Assembly: GCA_036379935.1 (NCBI GenBank)
Contig: DASVFT010000101.1
Coordinates: 1-12,586 of the forward strand
Reading direction: 5' to 3'
From: JAOPZW01 sp036379935
GTDB taxonomy: Bacteria > Actinomycetota > Thermoleophilia > Solirubrobacterales > Solirubrobacteraceae
DNA length: 12,586 nt
Part shown: positions 6,920 to 12,475 of the stretch, piece after piece
Position numbering within the stretch: the stretch's first letter is position 1
Layout: every line of letters starts with the position of its first letter
Notes under the pieces: model-generated
What the model was told of the DNA's origin: nothing
Seen by the model: the letters and a program-made list of their open reading frames with translations, nothing else
Databases searched by the model: none
Position numbers and translations under genes: made by a program

Positions 6920-7070
6920 CTGACTTCGACGGTCGGCGCGGCGGCGCCGGCTGCGGAGCGCCCTTGGTGGGCGCGTCCTGGCCCGGGTGCTTCGGCCCAC
7001 CCCGGGACGCGCGCGGCCCGCCCTGGCCGGCCCAGGCCGCGTACTATCACGCTCGCCTTCGTGAGATGTC
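6920..7070. other. Non-coding stretch with GC-rich inverted repeats
   Basis: No reading frame here resembles a gene. Two structured elements stand out. CCCGGGTG (6982-6989) faces CACCCCGGG (6998-7006), pairing with one bulged C. CGCGGCC (7012-7018) faces GGCCGCG (7035-7041) around a 16-base loop. TACTAT at 7042-7047 follows the second hairpin directly and could be a -10. The stretch marks the switch from very GC-rich flank to the less GC-rich block on its right. Confidence 0.35.
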
Positions 7071-7097
7071 GGTCACAAACTGGGATGCCCGATCGTC
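7071..7097 (+). promoter_or_regulatory. Candidate ECF-type promoter of the sigma factor gene (possible autoregulation)
   Basis: GGTCACA (7071-7077), a 16-base spacer, then CGTC (7094-7097). This closely resembles the TGTCACA/CGTC pair with 16-base spacing described for ECF41-type promoters. Transcription would begin about at the GTG start codon at 7107, which fits the lack of a Shine-Dalgarno there (leaderless message). Whether this sigma factor reads it is inference. Confidence 0.45.
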
Positions 7098-7106
7098 AAG
7101 CTGATT

Positions 7107-7670
7107 GTGTCCTTCTCCGCCGACACGGATCGCCAGCTGCTCGCCGCGTGCCGGGCTGGGGAACAGCAGGCCTTCGGGTCCTTCTACGTGCGTCATCGCG
7201 AAGTTCTGCTGAGCTTCCTCGTCAGACGTGTGCGAAACCCCGAGGTCGCAGCCGACCTCCTCGCCGAGACGTTCGCTAGCGCCCTCGTTGCCATCAAGGA
7301 TCAAGATCGCCCCGTGCCGGACGTGCCGGCAGCGTGGCTATTCACGATCGCGCGCAACCTGATGGTTGACGCGGTTGGACGGCAGCGGGTGGAGGGCGAG
7401 GCACGACGAAAGCTCGGTCTCGAGCGACTTCAGCTCGACGACCAGGACATTCGGAGCATCGAGGCGGTGGCGTCGAGCACCGACGTCGTAGCTGAGCTTG
7501 AGAAGCGCATACCCGCGGCCGAGTGGCAAGTCTTTTGCGCGCGCGTCCTCGATGACGAAAGCTACGGGCACATAGCGTCACGTCTGCGCTGTTCTGAAGC
7601 CGTCGTGCGCAAGCGTGTCAGCCGGGCCAAGAGCAATCTAAGAACGATCCTCGGAGGGCGAAGTGTCTGA
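7107..7670 (+). CDS. ECF-family RNA polymerase sigma factor
   Basis: Alternative sigma factor of 187 residues, the usual two-domain ECF length. Region 2 spans about residues 23-93 and ends in PAAWLFTIARNLMVDAVGRQR (74-94), the classic 2.3/2.4 helix that reads the -10. Region 4 spans about 125-180 with the helix-turn-helix ESYGHIASRLRCSEAVVRKR (151-170) followed by VSRAKSNLR. There is no C-terminal SnoaL-like extension, so it is not a standard ECF41 protein despite the promoter resemblance. The start is GTG 7107 without a Shine-Dalgarno; an ATG at 7084 is out of frame. The 3' end overlaps the following membrane-protein gene by 8 bases, the usual layout of a sigma factor with its cognate regulator. 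Confidence 0.93.
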   Translation: MSFSADTDRQLLAACRAGEQQAFGSFYVRHREVLLSFLVRRVRNPEVAADLLAETFASALVAIKDQDRPVPDVPAAWLFTIARNLMVDAVGRQRVEGEARRKLGLERLQLDDQDIRSIEAVASSTDVVAELEKRIPAAEWQVFCARVLDDESYGHIASRLRCSEAVVRKRVSRAKSNLRTILGGRSV

Positions 7671-8469
7671 CTTCCTTGACCGACTTGGCGATCAGCTCAC
7701 CGCAACTCAGAGCTTTTCTGCAGTTCAGAGCCCTCCAGGCGCGAACTCTTTTTCCGGGCCCCGCCGACGCTTTCGTGTGCGTCGGCGCGCCCTGCTGATT
7801 ACGGGCGCGGTGCTCGCGGTGGCTGCGCCGGCCACTGCCCTGGTAGCGCCGTGGAGCCCGCAGCTCGGACGTCCCGGGATCGATGAACCAGTACACACCG
7901 ACAGCTCGCCGGTCATCCGATCAGCCACGGCCGTCCTTGCCGTGCTGCGCCGTGCGCAGACCGGGAAGGATCGCGAGCTGGCCGCTCCGCTGATCGGCCA
8001 AGTGGCCAGCGCCAATCTGGTCGACGGCGTGCAGACCGACAGCATCCGCATGGTCGGCGAGGGCTGGGCGCTCGTTCCGGCAAAGGTGGTGCTTGACCGA
8101 CGTGGCGGCGAGGTCTTCCCCGACCAGCTGTGCCTCACCAACGGCAGCACGATGAGCTGCCAGCCCGCAGACCGAGTCGCCTCTCGCGGCATCTGGGTCC
8201 TAGCGGGAGCCACGATCAGCGGAGTGGTTCCTGACCGCGTGCAGCGTGTGCGGTTCACTCCCGAGGACGGCACGGCGACTGAGGCCGACGTCCGCAATAA
8301 CTTCTTCACCCTCAGTAGTGACCAGGATCGCCCGACCGAGGCGCCTACTGGCGGCGACCCTCGGTCCAATGCACCCGCTTCGCCACCGAGACCTGTGAAT
8401 GGCACGCTGCAGTGGCTTGCCGCGGACGGTCATGTAGTCGGGCCGGCTGAGCCCAGGCTCATGCGTTAA
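7663..8469 (+). CDS. Single-pass membrane protein, candidate anti-sigma factor/sensor
   Basis: A 268-residue protein with a 42-residue cytoplasmic segment, MSDFLDRLGDQL then a basic RRRFRVRRR stretch, one helix (about 43-64, ALLITGAVLAVAAPATALVA) and an about 200-residue outer domain. The outer domain contains LCLTNGSTMSC (C157-x8-C166), GVVPDRVQRVRF (187-198) and a Pro-rich segment (223-245) before a final LQWLAADGHVVG. The GTG start at 7663 has a strong GGAGGG at 7653-7658 and overlaps the sigma gene by 8 bases. Position and topology suggest an anti-sigma role, but the short N-terminus shows no zinc HxxxCxxC anti-sigma motif and has no recognisable fold. The ectodomain resembles the secreted protein at 9080-9649. 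Confidence 0.75.
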   Translation: MSDFLDRLGDQLTATQSFSAVQSPPGANSFSGPRRRFRVRRRALLITGAVLAVAAPATALVAPWSPQLGRPGIDEPVHTDSSPVIRSATAVLAVLRRAQTGKDRELAAPLIGQVASANLVDGVQTDSIRMVGEGWALVPAKVVLDRRGGEVFPDQLCLTNGSTMSCQPADRVASRGIWVLAGATISGVVPDRVQRVRFTPEDGTATEADVRNNFFTLSSDQDRPTEAPTGGDPRSNAPASPPRPVNGTLQWLAADGHVVGPAEPRLMR

Positions 8470-8703
8470 GGCGGTCCGCAATGGGCCATCCACGGGTGTG
8501 CCTCACCCCTCTGAGTTCGCTGTTAGTTTGCTTTTAGCGCTTGAAGTGATGCCGTTTGGTCGGCGAAGTCTTGACTAAACCGTCTTCTCCGTTAGCTTCG
8601 GCCTTGCGGCATGGTCGCTGTAACGAGAGCGGCCGCACGCGTTCCGTTCACCGCGCTCGGTTCGATCCGGTGGGACCATGGCGCCGTCGTTGGAGAGGGC
8701 TAA
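8470..8703 (+). other. Intergenic region with low-GC segment
   Basis: No gene seen. A weak GGGTG/CACCC hairpin lies just after the membrane-protein stop, without a T run of its own. Bases 8521-8580 are only about 45% G+C by direct count, far below the rest of the window. The region carries the promoter candidate at 8571-8598 and ends with GGAGAGGG (8692-8699), a strong Shine-Dalgarno for the ATG at 8704. Confidence 0.5.
8571..8598 (+). promoter_or_regulatory. Candidate sigma-A-type promoter of the secreted-protein pair
   Basis: TTGACT (8571-8576, 5 of 6 to TTGACA), a 16-base spacer, then TAGCTT (8593-8598), which keeps the TA...T of the -10. The 5' leader would be about 100 bases. It looks like a housekeeping promoter rather than the GGTCACA/CGTC type, so the secreted pair may be expressed independently of the ECF factor. 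Confidence 0.45.
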
Positions 8704-9077
8704 ATGACCCATTTCGCAGCAGCACTCCCTCGTCGGAGAGTTCGCAATTTGCTGCTTCTTCTCGTCGTGCTCGTCACCGCTGCGTTGATGAGCTTCGTCG
8801 TCGTTCCGGCTTGGGCTGGGCAGTTCGATTACGTGCTCAGCGGCATAGCGAGTGGCTCTTGGCGGACGCGCAACGTCAACCACGACTACAGCTACCTCGT
8901 GGCAACATGGCTGGCGCGACAGTCTGCCTTTCCCGCAACACCGGGATATCCTTCTGCGGAGCAGGTTCCATCGACCACCACTACGCAGATCCGTGCAATC
9001 CAAGCGCGTGCGTTAGCTGGTACTACAACGGCGACAGCGCCACGAGATCTATCAGCGTGCACGACGAATGGAGATGA
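8704..9077 (+). pseudogene. Small secreted Cys-rich protein interrupted by a one-base frameshift
   Basis: The gene starts at ATG 8704 after GGAGAGGG. The first frame encodes a basic N-terminus, a hydrophobic helix and a signal cleavage site after AWA (residue 38), then GQFDYVLSGIASGSWRTRNV up to DYSYLV near 8900. Beyond this, that frame loses its G/C third-position bias. The -1 frame from 8901 gains it and encodes GNMAGATVCLSRNTGISFCG and a tail ending SVHDEWR, with stop TGA at 9075-9077. One missing base in CTCGTGGCAAC (8896-8906) would restore a 124-residue secreted protein with cysteines spaced C-x9-C-x12-C-x4-C. No slippery heptamer is present, so a real lesion or an assembly error is likelier than programmed frameshifting. 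The function is not recognised. The stop overlaps an ATG of the next gene's frame (ATGA, 9074-9077). Confidence 0.7.
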
Positions 9078-9079
9078 GA

Positions 9080-9649
9080 ATGCAGTCAAAGTGGAAAGTG
9101 GGAGCGGTGGTCCTTAGCCTGCTCGGTGCCGTCACGCCGGTAGCGATCTCCGTCGCTGGAACTGACGGCCAGAGGGGGCCGACGCCCAGTCAGAAGATCG
9201 ATGCGCTCAAGCGCGCTTACCCTGCACTCGCCGACACGGCTCATGGTGCCCCGGCCCCGATGGGCCAGGTAGCGGCTGCTGCCGCCACGCTCAAACAAGC
9301 GGACGGACAGACGGTCACGATTGCGGCGACCGACCTTGGACAGTTTTGCCTCGAAACGGGCGGAACATCAACGTGCGCCGACGGTGAACAGGCGTCTGAG
9401 AACGGCATATACGTCGCAGAGGTCGATTGTTCAGTGCCGGCAGCGCGAGTCACAGGCGTCTTGCCGAAAGGCGTAAGCCGCGTGACCGCCGTCGGGACGA
9501 ACAGCGGCGCTTTTCCCTCAGCTCAGGGCGTCGTCGTCCTAGATGTTCCTGGAGCGTCGTTCGATGGATTGGCTCTGAGCAGCGGCAAGGCTCACCCGCT
9601 CGCGCTGCACGACGTCTGCGCAGCGCGTGATCCGGCGCAGACCGGCTAA
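9080..9649 (+). CDS. Secreted protein with ectodomain related to the sigma-linked membrane protein
   Basis: A 189-residue protein starting MQSKWKVGAVVLSLLGAV, a signal peptide ending about residue 27, then a soluble domain. FCLETGGTSTC (C90-x8-C99), GVLPKGVSRV (126-135), C117 and C180 are the visible landmarks. The same CL-x-C spacing and GV(V/L)P-xx-V-xRV motif occur in the outer domain of the membrane protein at 7663-8469, so the two appear homologous. Three in-frame ATGs exist (9068, 9074, 9080). GGAG at 9070-9073 favours 9080, while 9074 forms ATGA with the preceding stop; either way translation is coupled to the small secreted protein. I do not recognise a biochemical function. Confidence 0.72.
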   Translation: MQSKWKVGAVVLSLLGAVTPVAISVAGTDGQRGPTPSQKIDALKRAYPALADTAHGAPAPMGQVAAAAATLKQADGQTVTIAATDLGQFCLETGGTSTCADGEQASENGIYVAEVDCSVPAARVTGVLPKGVSRVTAVGTNSGAFPSAQGVVVLDVPGASFDGLALSSGKAHPLALHDVCAARDPAQTG

Positions 9650-9855
9650 CCGCAGGACAGGAGGCATGCAGCGCGGCCAGCGTCGTCGCGCCGACCACGC
9701 TCTCGCCCTCCCGCACTCCCAGCGAATGCTTGCCAGGTTGGGGCGCGTCGTGTCTGAATGGCGAACTTCTCGTCACAGCGGCCACAGGGACGGGGACGGA
9801 CCGTCCGCCACTGGAGACGCGATGGCGCTACGGCCGAACGCCCGTGTCGCGGAAA
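9650..9855 (+). other. Unassigned stretch between the secreted protein gene and the permease remnant
   Basis: AGGAGG one base before an ATG at 9666 would be too close for efficient initiation. The frame it opens encodes an Arg-rich, low-complexity protein unlike any family I know and soon runs antiphase to the permease remnant. No terminator is evident. I regard the stretch as probably degraded sequence between the accessory block and the remnant. Confidence 0.3.
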
Positions 9856-10031
9856 GGCGGCAACTGCGTCGTCTTCTACGCCGTCGCCGGCGGCGCCATC
9901 CTCTACGTCATCGGCGAGATCTGGCAAAGCATGCGCCGCTACGGCCACCGCGAACTCGGCCTCGTCCTCCTCGCCTGCGGCTTCGCCGCCGGATCCTCAC
10001 CGACCTCGTCGTCGAGTACGGCGGCGGCTGA
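9856..10031 (+). pseudogene. C-terminal remnant of a ZIP-like metal permease, frameshifted
   Basis: Frame one encodes GGNCVVFYAVAGGAILYVIG and continues EIWQSMRRYGHRELGLVLLACGFAAG to about 9992, with nearly perfect G/C third positions. The adjacent frame then gives ILTDLVVEYGGG and a stop at 10029-10031. One missing base at GCCGGATCC (9988-9996) explains the break. Two hydrophobic helices around a GE...HRELG turn and a final LTDLVVxYGGG are what I expect at the end of ZIP-family (ZupT-like) transporters in high-GC bacteria. The rest of the gene, about 200 residues, is absent from the window. The segment is as GC-rich as the flanks, unlike the block to its left. The family identity is moderately certain. 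Confidence 0.5.
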
Positions 10032-10049
10032 TCGCGGACCGACGCGCCC

Positions 10050-11675
10050 CTACATCTCGTCCGGGGCCTCGACGCCGAGCAGGTCGAGGGCGCGGGCGAT
10101 CGTGCGCTGGCTCACGACGGACAGGCGCAGACGCCAGTCCTCGAGCGCCGTGGGCTCGGCGCCGACGACCTGGCAGTCGCGATAGAACGCCGTGAACGCC
10201 TGTGCGAGCTCGAGCGCGTAGGCGGCGATGCGGTGCGGGGCGCGGCGCTCGGCCGCCTCGGCGACCTCCTCGGGGAAGGCCAGGAGCTTCTTGACCAGCG
10301 CGCGCTCGGAGGGGTGCAGCTCGAGCGGCTGGCCGCTGGCCGCGAGCGCGCGGGCCACGCGCTCCTCACCCGCCTTGCGGCGCACCGAGGCGATGCGGGC
10401 GTGCGCGTACTGGATGTAGTACACGGGGTTCTCGGACGACTGCCGGCGCGCGAGGTCGAGATCGAGGTCGATCGTCGAGTCGTTGGAGCGCGAGAGCATG
10501 AAGTAGCGCGTCGCGTCCACGCCGATCTCGCCGACCAGCTCGTCGAGCTCGATGAACTCGCCGCGGCGCTTGGACATCGAGGCGCGCGCGCCGCCGTCGA
10601 CGACGTGCACGAACTGGAGGATCGGGACCTCCAGGCGCGCCGGATCGGCATCGAGCGACGCCACGATCGACTTCAGGCGGGCGATGTAGCCGTGGTGGTC
10701 GGAGCCGAGCGGAAGGACGAGCAGATCGAAGCCGCGCTCGAGCTTGTTCTCCGTGTAGGCCACGTCGGAGGCGAAGTAGGTCGGCTGGCCCGTCGAGCGC
10801 TCGAGGACGCGGTCCTTGTCGTCGCCGAACGCGGTCGTCCGCAGCCACAGCGCGCCGTCGGAGCGATACAGGTGCCCCTCCTCCGTCAGGCGCTCGAAGG
10901 CGCGCTCCACCGCGCTGGGGCGGCCCTCGTGCAGCGAGCGCTCGTTGAAGAAGACGTCGAAGGCGACCCGGTAGTCACGCAGGGTGGCCTTGATGCGGTC
11001 GAACATGAGCTCCACGCCGAGGCGCGAGAGCTCGTCCACCCCCATCTCCGCCGCGCGCGGGATGGCGGCGGCCAGCTCTTGCACGTAGTCGCCCTCGTAG
11101 CCGCCCTCGGGGACGTCCTCCCCGCGCGCCCGCGCGCGGATCGACGCGCCCAGCTTCTCGATCTGCGTGCCGGCATCGTTGAAGTAGTACTCGCGCACCA
11201 CACCGTGGCCGGCGAACTCGAGCACGCGCGCGAGCGCGTCGCCGTACGCGGCATGGCGACCGCTGGCGGCGGTCAGCGGGCCGGTCGGGTTGGCCGAGAC
11301 GAACTCGACGTTGACGCGCAGCGCCGGCGCCGCCCCGCCGCCGCCGTAGCCCTCACCGGCGGCCAGGACCCAGTCCAGGGCGCCAACGTACCAGCCGTCG
11401 GCGAGGAAGAGGTTCAAAAAGCCGGGGCCGGCGACCTCGACGCGCTCGAGCGCGTCCCCGAGGCGTTCGCGCAGCACGCCGCCCAAGCGCTCGGCCACCT
11501 CGCGTGGCGGCGCCTTGAGCACGGGTGCGAGCACCAGCGCGGCGTTGGTCGCGTAGTCGCCGTGGTCGGCCTGCTTCGGACGCTCCAGCGTCGGTCGCGA
11601 GCGCGCGGACCCGCCGTTGGCCAGCGCACCGGCCGCCGCCTCGACGGCAGCGCGCAGGTCGGTGACCGGGGTCAT
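10050..11675 (-). CDS. argS: Arginyl-tRNA synthetase
   Basis: Class I synthetase that charges tRNA-Arg in the cytoplasm. The 541 residues contain the N-terminal Add-1-like domain (about 1-95, with RPKQADHGDYATNAALVLA and GPGFLNLFL) and the catalytic core beginning RVNVEFVSANPTGP (120-133). DVAYTENKLERGFD (304-317) and LPLGSDHHGYIARLKS (321-336) are in the core. The KMSKS-type loop is ASMSKRRGEF (365-374), followed by the helical anticodon-binding domain (about 415-541, with NPVYYIQYAHARIASVRRKA). The HIGH motif, normally HVGH after NPTGPL, reads TAAS (135-138), so both histidines are missing. The start ATG overlaps a 17-codon ORF that links it to rlmH. It is otherwise full length and intact, so probably the functional enzyme. 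Confidence 0.95.
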   Translation of the reverse strand: MTPVTDLRAAVEAAAGALANGGSARSRPTLERPKQADHGDYATNAALVLAPVLKAPPREVAERLGGVLRERLGDALERVEVAGPGFLNLFLADGWYVGALDWVLAAGEGYGGGGAAPALRVNVEFVSANPTGPLTAASGRHAAYGDALARVLEFAGHGVVREYYFNDAGTQIEKLGASIRARARGEDVPEGGYEGDYVQELAAAIPRAAEMGVDELSRLGVELMFDRIKATLRDYRVAFDVFFNERSLHEGRPSAVERAFERLTEEGHLYRSDGALWLRTTAFGDDKDRVLERSTGQPTYFASDVAYTENKLERGFDLLVLPLGSDHHGYIARLKSIVASLDADPARLEVPILQFVHVVDGGARASMSKRRGEFIELDELVGEIGVDATRYFMLSRSNDSTIDLDLDLARRQSSENPVYYIQYAHARIASVRRKAGEERVARALAASGQPLELHPSERALVKKLLAFPEEVAEAAERRAPHRIAAYALELAQAFTAFYRDCQVVGAEPTALEDWRLRLSVVSQRTIARALDLLGVEAPDEM

Positions 11676-11725
11676 GAGCGTGTCGTCCCCATGGCCACGA
11701 TGATCGCATCTCCCTCGCCGGGCAT
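11672..11725 (-). CDS. Candidate 17-residue micro-ORF coupling rlmH to argS
   Basis: MPGEGDAIIVAMGTTRS. Its ATG shares one base with the rlmH stop (TGATG, 11723-11727) and its TGA overlaps the argS ATG (ATGA, 11672-11675). A ribosome finishing rlmH could re-initiate here and again at argS, neither of which has a clear Shine-Dalgarno. One arginine codon (CGC) lies two codons before its stop. It may be a real leader peptide or a by-product of gene packing; no protein function is claimed. Confidence 0.35.
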   Translation of the reverse strand: MPGEGDAIIVAMGTTRS

Positions 11726-12132
11726 CAGTGGTGGTAGGGCTCGCCGGCGATGATCTTGTGCGCGCGGTAGAGCTGCTCGAGCAGGACGACGCGCGCCAGC
11801 TGATGCGGGAGGGTCATCGGCCCGAGCGAGAGGCGATGGTCCGCGTGCTCGAGCTCGAGCCCGTGGGCGCCGCCGATGACGAAGCACAGGTCGCGCCGCG
11901 ACATCCGTCGCTCCTCGAGGAAGCGCGCGAAGCCGATCGAGTCCAGCTGCTCGCCACCGGCCGCCAGCAGCGAGACATAGGCGTCGGCCGGCACGCGCCG
12001 CGCCGCGCGCTCCTCCTCGCGCACCTCGACGAGCTCCAACCGGGCGTGTCCGGACAGCAGCTTGGCGTAGTGCGCGACGTCATCGACGAAGGGCGGGCGG
12101 AGCCGGCCGACCGCGACGACCGTGATCCTCAC
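11725..12132 (-). CDS. rlmH: 23S rRNA (pseudouridine1915-N3)-methyltransferase RlmH
   Basis: SPOUT-class methyltransferase that modifies pseudouridine 1915 in helix 69 of 23S rRNA on assembled 70S ribosomes, using S-adenosylmethionine. From GTG 12132 it has 135 residues, about 20 shorter than the E. coli protein, mainly through a shorter middle. It opens VRITVVAVGRLRPPFVDDVA and contains GGEQLDSIGFARFLEE. The SAM knot is visible as FVIGGAHGL and LSLGPMTLPHQLARVVLLEQ, followed by LYRAHKIIAGEPYHH, the conserved end of the family. The longer reading frame to 12225 would overlap the divergent DUF3467 gene and is rejected. There is no Shine-Dalgarno; TAGTAT on the minus strand (12140-12145) lies 7 bases before the GTG, suggesting a leaderless transcript. 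It is upstream of argS in one operon. Confidence 0.93.
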   Translation of the reverse strand: MRITVVAVGRLRPPFVDDVAHYAKLLSGHARLELVEVREEERAARRVPADAYVSLLAAGGEQLDSIGFARFLEERRMSRRDLCFVIGGAHGLELEHADHRLSLGPMTLPHQLARVVLLEQLYRAHKIIAGEPYHH

Positions 12133-12154
12133 CGCTGCGATACTAGGGCCGACC
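12133..12154. promoter_or_regulatory. Compact bidirectional promoter between rlmH and the DUF3467 gene
   Basis: The two start codons are separated by only 22 bases. The minus strand has TAGTAT (12140-12145), ending 7 bases before the rlmH GTG. The plus strand has TGCGATACT (12136-12144), an extended -10 ending 10 bases before ATG 12155, or TACTAG (12141-12146). The two -10 elements overlap on the same bases, and both messages would be essentially leaderless, in line with the lack of Shine-Dalgarno sites. Confidence 0.5.
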
Positions 12155-12475
12155 ATGGCCGACGAACAGCAAGGGCCCGAGCGCCGCATCAACATCCACT
12201 TCGAGCCGAAGCACATGGCCGGCAAGTACGCGAACTTCGCGAACGTCAGCCACTCGGACTACGAGTTCACGCTCACCTTCGCGCGGGTCGACCACGAGGT
12301 GGAGGACGACGAGATCCCGGGCGTCGTCGTGGCGCGCATCAACCTGTCGCCGCGCTTCATGCGCGAGCTGCTCGACGCCATGGAGGACAACTACTCCAAG
12401 TGGCGCACGACGGAGGGCATCAAGAGCCTGCCCGAGTACGACGGTCCCCCGGCCCCACCCGAGGAAGACGACTAG
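12155..12475 (+). CDS. DUF3467 family protein
   Basis: A 106-residue soluble protein of unknown function. It contains RINIHFEPKHMAGKYANFAN, then VSHSDYEFTLTFARVDHEVE, then IPGVVVARINLSPRFMRELL with a DAMEDNYSKW end, the full DUF3467 pattern. The last about 15 residues are acidic and Pro-rich (EYDGPPAPPEEDD). The ATG at 12155 begins the conserved protein; the in-frame GTG at 12122 would add 11 residues overlapping rlmH and is less likely. Some DUF3467 proteins occur near phage or regulatory genes, but nothing here points to a role. Convergent with the M48 gene; the stop codons share CTAG at 12472-12475. Confidence 0.9.
   Translation: MADEQQGPERRINIHFEPKHMAGKYANFANVSHSDYEFTLTFARVDHEVEDDEIPGVVVARINLSPRFMRELLDAMEDNYSKWRTTEGIKSLPEYDGPPAPPEEDD

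Noticed and set aside
8890..8910. Programmed -1 ribosomal frameshift in the small secreted protein
   Set aside because: There is no X-XXY-YYZ slippery heptamer and no obvious downstream stem; a lost base or sequencing error is simpler.
9627..10031. Arg-rich 134-codon frame ending at 10031
   Set aside because: Most of it is the out-of-frame shadow of the permease remnant; only its last 12-13 codons belong to the remnant.
6840..10049. Integration site: repeat of the tRNA-Gly 3' end at the far side of the accessory block
   Set aside because: By eye I could not find a second copy of the T-arm/acceptor sequence, and no integrase gene is present.
9730..10185. 151-codon open frame running from the remnant into the argS 3' end
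   Set aside because: Its beginning and end have no coding character, and it overlaps argS antisense; only the middle is permease-like, and that continues in another frame.
10233..11753. Plus-strand open frame of 506 codons opposite argS
   Set aside because: Antisense to an unmistakable ArgRS, with no recognisable domains; a product of G/C-rich third positions.
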